NCBI GenBank assembly: GCA_032718475.1
Contig: JAUCBJ010007785.1
Location: 124,001-188,000 of the forward strand
Direction: 5' to 3'
DNA length: 64,000 nt
DNA from: Nemertoderma westbladi
Taxonomy: Eukaryota; Xenacoelomorpha; Nemertodermatida; Nemertodermatidae
Positions within the stretch are counted from its first letter, which is position 1, and each line of letters begins with the position of its first letter. The translations under genes and the position numbers were made by a program. This document shows positions 46,459 to 56,408 of this stretch, piece after piece. Under the pieces are notes generated by a model. It had not been told where the DNA came from and did no database searches. It worked only from the letters and a program-made list of their open reading frames with translations.

Positions 46459-47629
46459 TGTTCGCGCTTTCAGACCTTTAGCAGTTTAACCTGCCAAATT
46501 GGGATGTCTTTTAGATGATAGATCGTCTTTAGCCTATGACAAGTATTTGATACACTACATTAGCCGAAGCCAGTCTATGCGCGATCATTCACCCGTTGGA
46601 TATACCAGGGAGACTGGATTCGGAAGCCTAACCGTATTGCGGGGTAGGCCTACTTTATTATTCGACTGATCGTAATATATAATCTCTGACAAATATTATT
46701 CACTTTCGGGAAATATTAACAGTTCCTTTAGGACGTGGCGCTCTAAATATGTAAATAGAGTTATGACTTAAACTAAACACAACGGGATGGCTATAGATTC
46801 ACGTATATGGCGCATTCTTTAGGAGATGCTTTATAATCAGTCACAATCATACACAATACTGCACAATGCTGCACACTAATCTGCCGACCTTCACTAATTT
46901 TAGTCACATATAAAGATAACAACAGACAATACATGTAGGGCCTATGAAATAGCATTAGATTCACTTCAAACCACTTAATGTAAGTCGCAATCGTTATATG
47001 TAACCGGTCTCTCTAACCTTTAGTATATCAAGAAGATTGGGGTGTCTGATTATTTATCAGTATTCCAAATATAATATTCCATCAACAAATATAATGAATA
47101 ACCGACAGTAAATAGCAGTAAAAATGCGGTGTTTGTAGTTGACAATATGATTAGTTTGTATGTTATGGTTCGTTAAGTTATGATAACAGATATACGTTCT
47201 ATAATTAAGCATACTAATGTTGGGCTAAAGACTGAAACACGGAGGTTCCAAAGCCGGTGTTCTAGGCTGTGGACAAAATCACATACTGACTCAACTCCAC
47301 GAGTTTCTATATACAATCTCTAACGCAGAGGCAAAAAACGCTCTGATTGGTCGACCGAACAAAGAAGGAACAGAGAACAAAGAAAAAGCTCCACATGTAC
47401 AGCATCAGCTGTTAGCCGTCGTCATGGTAGCTACACTGTTTCAAGAGGATCTGGCGTATTGCGTCATAGAATTGCTAATTATGTCCGCTAAAGTACACAT
47501 ACAGAAGAAATGGCTTTTATGTCCTCTAAAACACCAGTACAGTAAGGACACGGCCTTTTATGCCTGTTAAACCAACTACAGAGTACTTTACGGGGATAAT
47601 AACCGGCTAATTCCGCAAAAGCCTTTACA
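46459..47629 (-). repeat. 3' LTR (left) of the BEL/Pao-derived element
   Basis: It starts TGTTCGCGC and ends GCCTTTACA in plus orientation. It is 1,171 bp, matching 60978-62148 with scattered substitutions and no net length change. On the element's strand it lies downstream of ORF4. Confidence 0.93.
46654..46659 (-). promoter_or_regulatory. Possible polyadenylation signal in the 3' LTR
   Basis: TTTATT on the plus strand gives AATAAA on the element's strand. The corresponding site in the 5' LTR is AATACA through one substitution. Use of the signal is inferred. Confidence 0.35.
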
Positions 47630-47707
47630 CCGCTCCCAGAAAATGGGATTTAAGTCTATAAAATATAACAAATCACAGTTTCTAAAATATAAAAATACTC
47701 TAAACAG

Positions 47708-48490
47708 TTAGTCTTTCTTACGCGGACGGCGTTTACGCATTTTTTTGAGGCTAGCAAGAGTCCTTTTCTCTTTGGGGCGAGCTACTTTACTAGGAGGGCT
47801 GTAACTCCTGGGTGAAGGGTGCAATACAATTGCATCAGAAGGTTTAGGATTACGATCGGTGTATCCACCGGTCGAGGTACCTGGTTGATCGATATCAACT
47901 TCAGTGGAGCGAGGTCTAACGGCCTTTAGGGCACGTCTTAGGACAGCAGCTCCTACGGGTCCTTGACGGGTCGTCTGGACAATGGCGGTAGGCGGACCGT
48001 GAGTGGTGAGAAACTTCCTTGGTTTAATGGTTCTTTCCAGCTCGCGTTCTCGGGCTCGATATTCGTAGGGCCGTCGAGATACTTCCTGTAACTCAGGGTG
48101 CGAGTTGATAAATAAATCGCCATACTCAGGGTCTTGACGGATGAAATTGATCAAATGATATGAAGTAATATCGTTAGGATTGACGTTCCTAAGATATTTT
48201 TGAACAAATTTGGTGGAAATACACTCACCAACACGCTTCATTAGTTCGTAACTCGGTGTGCGTGTTTTTTGTTCCACAGATGCAAATAAATAAGGATGGA
48301 ACGCGTAAACTCCCTCATAAGAGCGTCCAGGGTAGTAGCGATGGCGGGACTCACAATGTAAATCCGCGTTCGCTTCCCAAGCTCGGATGTAGCGCAGGGT
48401 AATCATCTCATCTACGCTTTCTAAATCGCGGTTAAAGGGGCAATTATAACTGGCATGTCCTTTAAGTTGACAGTGGTGGCATTGGGTCAT
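47708..48490 (-). CDS. Element ORF4: CCHC zinc-knuckle protein with basic tail (260 aa)
   Basis: ATG at 48490. A retroviral-type CCHC knuckle (CHHCQLKGHASYNC, residues 4-17) opens the protein. A predicted-soluble middle follows, then a Pro/Arg/Lys-rich C-terminus ending KKMRKRRPRKKD that looks like a nuclear-localisation or nucleic-acid-binding tail. I recognise no other domain. It lies 39 bp after ORF3's stop, and a good splice acceptor (CATATTTTTGCAG) sits between the ORF3 stop and this ATG, so a spliced subgenomic mRNA is plausible. RNA binding is inferred from the knuckle only. It occupies the position of env-like accessory ORFs but has no membrane segment. Confidence 0.75.
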   Translation of the reverse strand: MTQCHHCQLKGHASYNCPFNRDLESVDEMITLRYIRAWEANADLHCESRHRYYPGRSYEGVYAFHPYLFASVEQKTRTPSYELMKRVGECISTKFVQKYLRNVNPNDITSYHLINFIRQDPEYGDLFINSHPELQEVSRRPYEYRARERELERTIKPRKFLTTHGPPTAIVQTTRQGPVGAAVLRRALKAVRPRSTEVDIDQPGTSTGGYTDRNPKPSDAIVLHPSPRSYSPPSKVARPKEKRTLASLKKMRKRRPRKKD

Positions 48491-48529
48491 AAATTGGGGG
48501 CAGACTGCAAAAATATGCGAGTTATTAAG

Positions 48530-51500
48530 TCAGCAATACGCACAATAGATCTCCATCATCGGTTGTTCGTGGAAATAGGAGCAGGGTACGTCTGAGTCCA
48601 TAGGGGTGAAATGGTCTCTCGATGCGCATAATCGACAACGTTTTCGAGAAACGTAGTTGGCGTGTCGATAATCGTATGCGGTGAGACATTGTGGACCTTG
48701 ATACCACTCCAAGACGTAATCGTTATCGCTGCTCCGGGGCGCTGTAGGCTGGATCGCTTCAGATTCTAAGCATATTGGTTCGTCTTCCAATTGCATAGCT
48801 GAGGTAGGTGCGGCTGTCTCCGCAAGCGGGCCCACTGTCTGAACTTCCACGACAGAATAACCTGTGGGTATTCGGGGTCTTTGTATAACAGATGAATGTA
48901 AGTTCTGTATACAAATGTCCTGAAAGAGGGCAAATCCCGCGCTGTTTAGCTTCTCCGCAGCTGAGTCTCTTAGGCTGAGTTTGGTCAGAGCGCGGTCCTT
49001 GAACTGACTATCAACGTTACGGAACGGAGTCAGAAAGCGCCTGAAACATTCGAAGCGGATGAATTTATTGTGTTCATCTAACTTGGCGAGTTTGGTTCCA
49101 AGTATTAAGGGATGGGCGCGTATGGTACGACTGCACACATCGGCTAGCCAACCGGCAAGTGCTGCGTTTTCAAAGATCGTGTATATAGCTAAGGAGGGAC
49201 GAAGTGGAACACTCATAAAGCTATACACGGCGCCAGGTGCGGTCAATGGTCCATCAAAGTATAAACGAGAATAATGATCTCCATATACTTGTTGGTAATT
49301 TATAGGATTTCCAACCTTGAAATTCCATCCGTATTCTTGAAAGGCAAGATGTCCGATGGAGGTTCGTTGTACTTTAGTAATGCCGCTGGGTGTATTGGCA
49401 TACATAGTGCGGAAGAAACCTCGGCCTTCTGCCCAGGGAGCAATCAGCTGAGTATCAACGAAAGGGTATGGAATGTTTTCCATATTCCGAAAGTCGTTTT
49501 GTAGGTCTCCATAAACAGCTGAGCCGATTTTAAGGATTCTTTCGTTAAACAACATCTCGAGCACGGGCTGGGGTAACATCGATCCATCGATACCCATGGC
49601 CGGTTTGCGCTCGGTGTCGGTGACGTAACGCTGCGCGAGTTCAAATTGTCCATGTCGGAGTTTCTTTTGTGTCTCAGTAAGAGTTTCAAAAGAATAATCA
49701 ATCACATCGGAACACGCTCGAGTAAATACGTGGGTAGAACCAGCGAGTCCTCGTATGTGTATCATCCGCGTAGTTCCCAGTTCTCCAACCGGAACGCTAC
49801 CTTCGTTATCGTAAGTGACAACTCCATACATCTCGATAACGTTAAGAGTTTCGTTCCACTCTTTAGTGGCGTTTTCGAGGGTCATTCCCACAGGATGCCA
49901 CAAGGTAGCGCATTCGCTAGCATTAGGTAGGTCTCTATACTTTAAATATTGTGTGGTATATGTTTCCACATCTCCATATCGTTGTAGTCTTTCCTCCTCG
50001 AATAACACGTCAAGATTCCAGTGTACTAATCGAGTTTTGATGAATCCATCAAGATTATACGGAGGTATTGTTTCTTTCTCTATTCTGGAAACATTATATG
50101 GTTTTCGAAATGAGTTTATTTTAACTAACTGATCCAGATGTTTCTGCAGTTGTTCGAGTTCGACAAGATCGAGAGGATTTATGAGTGGTAGAAACCTCAG
50201 ACTATGTGTAGGATCTTCCGGTTTTACCATGTAATATTGTGTTAGATTGACGTAATAAGGGTGATCTTTGATCCCATAAAACGAGTCCGGTAAAGGTCTA
50301 GCACGTATGTTTACATCGTGTACCATGCGACGGACAAGATCCGCTCTATTGTCCGGAGGTTCAACGAGTATACCATCGACACGAGCGGCTTCGATGGGCG
50401 GACGTTGCAACATGGGAGCGTCAGCGATAAGATCTCGAGATCTTAGGTTGATATCAACTGGTTGGGGTTGTACCGTCGCAAAGAGTTTGTCTCCGAAATG
50501 GGGAACCATCGAGGGATGAAGGATGGTTTTAGAGTATAGATCCGTCATAAGGATTTGAGCTTCGGGTTGAGCTAAAGCTGCTTCTTCTCTCTCATCTAGT
50601 TCTATATGTCTCTCCTCGAGCTGATTTTCCTCCGCTTGTTGTTGTAGACGCTCATCTAGGAACTCTTGTAAAGAGTAGGTTCGTCCACGTTCGATGTCCT
50701 CCTCGAGATTTTGTATTTCTCTATCGAACTGGGGTAAAGCTAATTCCTTCACCGCTTGGACTTGTTGTTGCAATTTACATTTCTCCAAACAATCGTAAGT
50801 TCCCTTTCCGATTTTCTGCCGAATAGCGTCTAACGCGTTTCGTACGATGCTCTCTTCGACTTCCGTAACGGGTTGGATCGAGGTGAAGCCGGGACGGTTG
50901 TATGGGTTAAACGGCGATATTAGATGACCGCGTCCCAATCCAGCTAGGTAGGGTTGGCGAATATCTAGTGAGCCTACTACCGGAGTGTCACCGATCAACT
51001 GTTCGGGTAACACTAGATCTTTGAACAGTGAGTACAGTTCGGGAGGATCCGTGATACTATTAGGATCAAGAGTCTGAGGTCTAACTGAGGAATGAGGAGG
51101 TCTGACCGAGTATTCCGGAACTCTGATCATTGGTTTATTCAAGGATCGTTTGAGCCGAGCGACCGTAGGTGATACGTCGAATAGGTTTCGCTCGAAACTC
51201 CCATAAGTATATCGTGTAAAACTGTGTTTAGCGCAACGTCTCCGCGGATGTTTATGTCTTTCCGTTTGCTGATTGGGTCTAGGGCATTCGTCGCAGTAAT
51301 ACCAAAGACGCACGTCCAGAAGGGGAAACGCGGGTGATCGTTCTCCAGTTTTACAATATTCCTCTATCTGTTCGAAGCTATCTGGGACGACAGGTAGTGG
51401 TCGATCGGCGGTAAGATACATCATAGTGAAATAGAGTCGTTTGAGTTCTATCATAGGATCATGATGTATACCTGGAGGATATCTAGTTTCGAGATTTTGT

Positions 51501-51961
51501 TGGCTGGCAATATTGAGATATGTCTCTCTCAGGAATTCCAGATAATCGTTGAAATCACTGCGTTTATCCGGCTCTTCAACGTCTTCCTTTTCGAGTCTGT
51601 TTCGAATAGAGTTATCGTGTTCTATTCTCGGTTTATCGTTCCGACTCCGCTGGGTATGATATTTAAATAAAACCATTTCCCTTTCAGTGTCTACGTCGTC
51701 CGTATCGTGTAAATCGATAGGATGGCCAGTAGTTAAGAAGTCCATATACGTACCATTACGATGCGTATAGCGAGCGGTGAACTTTCGATAGTCCAATTCA
51801 TGCGTAAGTTGCTCCTGGGACATTGGCGGTTCGATATAACGACCATCATCCTCCGTAGTAGTTGGACCAGCGTCGCCGCGTATCAAGCTATCGAAAAACG
51901 CTTGTAAAGGTAGAGTATATCGCTCCCTGATACCAAGATCATCTTCTATCAACTCAGTCAT
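48530..51961 (-). CDS. Element ORF3: unrecognised 1,143-aa protein with two putative zinc clusters
   Basis: ATG at 51961; the frame is fully open. I do not recognise the family. Visible features are a CxxC...CxxH cluster at 223-246 (CDEC ... CAKH), a charged coiled-coil-like stretch rich in Gln/Glu at about 396-466, and a C-terminal Cys/His cluster at 1109-1143 (CRLC ... H ... C ... H ... CAYC). There is no signal peptide or clear transmembrane segment, and no RT, integrase, protease or known envelope motif. An acceptor-like CTCATAGCAG immediately precedes the ATG. Its intactness beside a gutted pol suggests selection or recent acquisition. A structural (capsid-like) or accessory role is speculation. 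Confidence 0.75.
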   Translation of the reverse strand: MTELIEDDLGIRERYTLPLQAFFDSLIRGDAGPTTTEDDGRYIEPPMSQEQLTHELDYRKFTARYTHRNGTYMDFLTTGHPIDLHDTDDVDTEREMVLFKYHTQRSRNDKPRIEHDNSIRNRLEKEDVEEPDKRSDFNDYLEFLRETYLNIASQQNLETRYPPGIHHDPMIELKRLYFTMMYLTADRPLPVVPDSFEQIEEYCKTGERSPAFPLLDVRLWYYCDECPRPNQQTERHKHPRRRCAKHSFTRYTYGSFERNLFDVSPTVARLKRSLNKPMIRVPEYSVRPPHSSVRPQTLDPNSITDPPELYSLFKDLVLPEQLIGDTPVVGSLDIRQPYLAGLGRGHLISPFNPYNRPGFTSIQPVTEVEESIVRNALDAIRQKIGKGTYDCLEKCKLQQQVQAVKELALPQFDREIQNLEEDIERGRTYSLQEFLDERLQQQAEENQLEERHIELDEREEAALAQPEAQILMTDLYSKTILHPSMVPHFGDKLFATVQPQPVDINLRSRDLIADAPMLQRPPIEAARVDGILVEPPDNRADLVRRMVHDVNIRARPLPDSFYGIKDHPYYVNLTQYYMVKPEDPTHSLRFLPLINPLDLVELEQLQKHLDQLVKINSFRKPYNVSRIEKETIPPYNLDGFIKTRLVHWNLDVLFEEERLQRYGDVETYTTQYLKYRDLPNASECATLWHPVGMTLENATKEWNETLNVIEMYGVVTYDNEGSVPVGELGTTRMIHIRGLAGSTHVFTRACSDVIDYSFETLTETQKKLRHGQFELAQRYVTDTERKPAMGIDGSMLPQPVLEMLFNERILKIGSAVYGDLQNDFRNMENIPYPFVDTQLIAPWAEGRGFFRTMYANTPSGITKVQRTSIGHLAFQEYGWNFKVGNPINYQQVYGDHYSRLYFDGPLTAPGAVYSFMSVPLRPSLAIYTIFENAALAGWLADVCSRTIRAHPLILGTKLAKLDEHNKFIRFECFRRFLTPFRNVDSQFKDRALTKLSLRDSAAEKLNSAGFALFQDICIQNLHSSVIQRPRIPTGYSVVEVQTVGPLAETAAPTSAMQLEDEPICLESEAIQPTAPRSSDNDYVLEWYQGPQCLTAYDYRHANYVSRKRCRLCASRDHFTPMDSDVPCSYFHEQPMMEIYCAYC

Positions 51962-53795
51962 ATCTGCTATGAGTTTATCAATATTATAATGAGTTTATAT
52001 ATTAGGCTAGCGGGCGTCGCTGCCTACCCCTCTTTTGCCCCCGGACAGTGCAAGATCCTCAGCGCCGATGTACCGTCGTTGCTGTGCTTTCGCCAACGAT
52101 GTAGCTACACAACGACAACGATAACCAGCACAAGTCACTCCACTGTCCGTCCCAAAGGCTTAGATGTACTTCAGGTTCTTTCTGGAGAGTTAGGGCTACT
52201 TTCACAATTGCGACTAGCTACTGTAAACACACTTTAGCAGTAACATTCACCTATGAACGCACAAATTCAACACAACTGCCACAAACTGTACACATTCGGG
52301 CCATTTGTCCGTTAGTCAGTACCTTCCAGAATGTCACTTTATTTATTATGTATCCTTGGATACTAGCAGTGCGCTATTTATTCCCTATGCTATTCAATGG
52401 GGCAAGCTTTCTATTGTTCTTTTAACTCACTTCTAATTGTAGCGTGGTTGTTGCCATGGTGACATTATGGAAAGCTAGCGGTAGAATTAGGGTAATTCTC
52501 ATGCATACAGATCTGGGATGCTATTTAATAGTAATTCTTTAATGATCAATATCCTCTCTATACATGATTTTATGAATTTTATCGGCTATTGACTATATAT
52601 TGGAGATTCTCGCACACAAATACGCTTAATAGAGTGAATCTCCGCTCCCATGATCTATTAATTAATGGAATTTTTGGAATGTTATAAATTGTATAAAAAT
52701 GACAATTTATTAAATTCATTGAAATATATGAATTTAAATTTATTCCCGTAAATTTTATTATTTAATGTTAAATAGACATAATTTTATTCCAGAACGTGTC
52801 TGGGGACTGGGATCCTTGATTCTAGGAATTTTGTCTTTTTAAGAGTATCGGTAAGTGCTACGATATCTTAATCGACTAGAATTTTAAAGGATTTAAAATT
52901 TGACAGATTTTGTAAATATTAATAATTAATATTTAGGATGGGCACCAGTTTATTCCAGAACTTGTCTGGGGACGTTAACCACTGATTCTAAAATTTTGTC
53001 TTTCAAGTATATCGGTGGGTGCCGCGATATCTTAATCGACTAGAATTACAGATGGTCAAAGGGTTCAACAGATTTATTTTGCGTTGTACGCTACTGTTAA
53101 AGGGACATCACGCTACTATATGTATTATTTAATATACGGTATGAGAGCAATATCGCACGAAGCAATGTCAGTGAGAAGAGGCAAGTCGATTCCAAGGTCT
53201 ACCCAGAGCTTGGTTTAGCCGAGACACGAGGATCTGAATTTTGCATTCCTAATACTCTGCTTACCAATAATACTTAAATATAGTAGGAGCTTTATTGTAC
53301 TTTAATAAGTACGGACATTTCATCTTACTGTAGTTACGTATTTGTAATGTAATACGGACAGTAAGGAAAGAGAAAAAGAATTATTTCTCGCCGTCGCACT
53401 AAATATATAATATATAAGTAATTAAGTAATAAACGCGAATATATATTGCACTAATCTACTAAATAATCGCTAAAATAACATTCTACTAAATAAAATTAAA
53501 GAAAACGATTATAATAAAATTACATAATAATACATACATAAATATAAAATAATAAAAACAAATATAAAATAATATAGTCACACACCCACTCCAGACGCTG
53601 TTACGTTGGGGAGTCCCTAGATGTTTGTTGGATTAGGGAGGTGGTCGTGGGAAGAGTATCTTGCCTTCCATAGTTTCCGGACAGTTCTCGGTCTCTTTCC
53701 AGTAAACATAAACGACCAACTGGGCGATTGAGCTGCTGTGTCTCGAAGACAATTCCAGGTTTCCTCTTCGTCCTGGAATAGTGACGATAGAAACA
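51962..53795 (-). other. Noncoding interval between ORF2 and ORF3
   Basis: About 1.8 kb without a convincing gene. It contains a two-copy tandem repeat (52785-53047) and AT-rich sequence. The 60-codon frame at 53617-53799 (-) follows directly on ORF2's end and has no recognised domain. The integrase expected at this place in a BEL/Pao pol is absent. Confidence 0.6.
52785..53047. repeat. Two-copy tandem repeat, 166-bp period
   Basis: TATTCCAGAAC(G/T)TGTCTGGGGAC starts at 52785 and 52951. Both copies run on through GATTCTA, TTTTGTCTTT, GATATCTTAATCGACTAGAA and then diverge. They lie in the noncoding gap of the LTR element. Confidence 0.85.
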
Positions 53796-56408
53796 TCACT
53801 TCAAATACACGACGGCCTTACAAAGCCGATTCCAGGATCTATAGTGGTCCATCGCTCCCGGCAGGAGAGGTGAGAGTCCCGGCGAGACGTCTGGTGTTCC
53901 AGATCTCCAGTCTCTCTCTCTGATCTCCACAACAGATCGGTTCACGGTGGGGGAGTTTAGATCCACAGCGTCGTCCCTGGCAATGTGTAGTACAGACAGA
54001 TCTATCACGGGTTTAAATAACCTTGATTTACTCGTCTGGGTTTTAGGTTTGACTTTCTCCGCTCCCTTGGCTTGTCTAATCTCAGCCGTGGTAAGATGGG
54101 GAGGCCATTCATCTTCTTTACTTAGGAAGTCGGGTCCACCTAACCAGTCTGGAGTATCTACCAGTTCTTGAGGAGTTGCTCCTCTGGAAGTGATGTCGGC
54201 TAGATTAATCGTCTCGGGGCAATGTCTCCATTGATCTGCATTGGAGTTAATATCGTCATTATCTGAGGAGTATGGTGTTCCCTCAGTTGGGTCGTCAACT
54301 TCACTGCTCTCCACTTCCCATTCACTTAATTGATATACCCGTTCTTTTGGTAATCTTTCCATTAGAGTTCTACGTGAAGGGCCAGTAAAGTACCAACCTA
54401 CTCTAGTTCTTCCCGCGTAAACTTGTAATGGTTGCGGTTGAGCAGGCCGTTTCTCCAATGTCTCAAACGCTTCATGCGCATTTTGGCCGATGAGTATTTG
54501 CACTCCAGGGTAATCTGTGTTGAATCTAGGTATATTAAGCTGCTGGGTGGAATCGTCCTCATCCCAGTTATAAGGTTCTACTTGGCTGGTAGCGAAGTTC
54601 TTTATCGCCACCATTTTTACTGACCTTATGCTATGTTCTCCTAGTTCATCCTGGGGGGTGGACAACGCACCTACATAATAATCCGCTATTACTGTAGATT
54701 TCCAAACCTGCATAATTCCTGACATGTTTAACTTAGTTCGGAACTTGGGTTGTCCAGCAAAGATGTCTTCGGCTAGTTCTTTGTCGATGAATGTTCCTGT
54801 GCTACCGGAGCCAAGGAGGGCGTTCACTATATAACTCCTTTTAGGTCCGTGGACCCTTAACTGCACTACGGGAAATTCTCGGATTCCTACATTGGAAGTT
54901 GGTGCTTTCCAAGATGGTTGTCGGTCAGAAGTAGTTAGGGTGAGGTCGCTTTCTGTGTCTTTTTCATACGTAAGTGCTCGATACACTGCGGTATTTATCA
55001 TGTAACAGGATTCATCTTCGTCGGAGAATTCATCTGTATAGAATCCTTCCATCTCAGAGCTTTGTTCAGTGTCGTTCACATCACTGAATTGGACATGTAG
55101 TTCGGAATCACTTACCTGACTCGGGCTGTTTCGTTCGAATTCAGTGTGCAACAAGATATGATGTTTCGCACCGCACTTTGCACACCTTGTGTCAGAGTAA
55201 CAGGTTCGCCGTTGGTGTCCTTGTCTCAGGCAATTATAACACAACCGTTTATCCCACATGACTTCTTGTCTCTCCGTTAATGATTTCTTCAGGAATTCAT
55301 CACACATATTCAAACGGTGGGTCCCGTCACATAGCGCACATTTCGGTTTGATGTTACTTACCTTATTTTGAATAACATTGTGCACACTCGTTCTTTCTTC
55401 GGGCTTTCTCACCTGAATTCTCTTAGGAGACGTAGGAGGAGTTTTTCTTACCTGTTCTCTCCTGTCATTGGTTCGAGACTTTAATTTACTTACCTGTTCT
55501 TTAGGCGTTTTATTGACATAATAAGATCTTTCAGTGTCTTTCCCGCTATCCTCTCCTTGAGAAGTCTGGCTTTCGCCGTCGTCGGTATAACACACTGGTG
55601 TTACCTTTCTCCTAGAAACGGGTTTCTCACTTACCTTGTTTTCCGGTGTCTTCTCTCTGGACTGCCTTAGGAGCTGTAATTTCACTTCTCCATCTAAGAA
55701 TGACATGAGATCAGCCATGGTAGGGTCTCGTCGTTGTTGTTCCATCATATATAACACTTTCTTATCCCAGCGTGTACCTACTCCACCCTTCGGTAAGGTA
55801 GAGGCCACAGCTCCAATAACCATAGAACTCTGATATTCATGAGACTTACCTAGCCAATCTAATTGTCTACAGATCTCTTGAATCTCATCGGAAAACTCTA
55901 TTATCCCGCTGCTAATGAACTTTCGGGGAGCTACCAATTTTGCGTACAAATACCTAGCTATGTTATTCCTATTACCATAACTGATGTTTAGGGTATCCCA
56001 AACTTGTCTTAATCCATCTGGATGTCCAATAAACTTTAACGCCATTAAATTGGGAGATCCTTCCAAGCACTCGATGAGGAATCTAAGTTTCTCTCCGTTA
56101 GATAGCACAGAGTTCTGTATGTTATCTTTATAATATTCATTAAAAGGTAACCATTTCATCTCATCTCCATTGAACTTGACGATCTCTCCCACCTTTACCG
56201 CTTGACGGGCTTCGGTTCTAGCCATTTGACGCGTAAAACTTTCTTGGGCCATCGTGTTATTAAATATCGAGTTATCGGTATATAAATTTCTCGGATTATT
56301 ATCAAGTCTATATGGGATATCATTGTCAACAGGTTTATAATTACCCTTAATAGGGTTTACTATAGGAGTTTCCACTTCGCTAGCAGTATAGATGCGTGTA
56401 GGCTCCAC
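53796..56408 (-). CDS. Element ORF2: BEL/Pao Gag-protease remnant fused across a deleted RT (870 codons)
   Basis: A Pao-type Gag domain lies at about 75-250 (VKFNGDEMKWLPFNEYYKDN, LEGSPNLMAL). Zinc knuckles follow at 357-421 (CALCDGTHRLNMC, CYNCLRQGHQRRTC, CAKCGAKHH). An A17-type protease domain spans about 510-680, with ALLGSGSTGTFID at the active site, QILIGQNAHEAF and VGWYFTGPS. At the active site the expected catalytic Asp (DSG) is Gly (GSG). The frame then jumps from about residue 725 directly to WRHCPETINLADITSRG (726-743), which in Pao elements is the end of RNase H. RT and the RNase H core are gone without breaking the frame. It ends soon after HYRSWNRLCKAVVYLK, before integrase. The first codon here is GTG; the frame opens at 56426 with no ATG until residue 53. 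Confidence 0.88.
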   Translation of the reverse strand: MEPTRIYTASEVETPIVNPIKGNYKPVDNDIPYRLDNNPRNLYTDNSIFNNTMAQESFTRQMARTEARQAVKVGEIVKFNGDEMKWLPFNEYYKDNIQNSVLSNGEKLRFLIECLEGSPNLMALKFIGHPDGLRQVWDTLNISYGNRNNIARYLYAKLVAPRKFISSGIIEFSDEIQEICRQLDWLGKSHEYQSSMVIGAVASTLPKGGVGTRWDKKVLYMMEQQRRDPTMADLMSFLDGEVKLQLLRQSREKTPENKVSEKPVSRRKVTPVCYTDDGESQTSQGEDSGKDTERSYYVNKTPKEQVSKLKSRTNDRREQVRKTPPTSPKRIQVRKPEERTSVHNVIQNKVSNIKPKCALCDGTHRLNMCDEFLKKSLTERQEVMWDKRLCYNCLRQGHQRRTCYSDTRCAKCGAKHHILLHTEFERNSPSQVSDSELHVQFSDVNDTEQSSEMEGFYTDEFSDEDESCYMINTAVYRALTYEKDTESDLTLTTSDRQPSWKAPTSNVGIREFPVVQLRVHGPKRSYIVNALLGSGSTGTFIDKELAEDIFAGQPKFRTKLNMSGIMQVWKSTVIADYYVGALSTPQDELGEHSIRSVKMVAIKNFATSQVEPYNWDEDDSTQQLNIPRFNTDYPGVQILIGQNAHEAFETLEKRPAQPQPLQVYAGRTRVGWYFTGPSRRTLMERLPKERVYQLSEWEVESSEVDDPTEGTPYSSDNDDINSNADQWRHCPETINLADITSRGATPQELVDTPDWLGGPDFLSKEDEWPPHLTTAEIRQAKGAEKVKPKTQTSKSRLFKPVIDLSVLHIARDDAVDLNSPTVNRSVVEIRERDWRSGTPDVSPGLSPLLPGAMDHYRSWNRLCKAVVYLK

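Noticed and set aside
45744-46518. Overlapping open frames of 103-154 codons encoding a 37-residue repeat
   Set aside because: They arise because the 111-bp minisatellite unit is a multiple of three and happens to lack stops; several frames are open at once and there is no start context or domain.
53617-53799. 60-codon frame after ORF2 as an integrase remnant
   Set aside because: No HHCC or DDE integrase motif can be seen; it is only a short open stretch.
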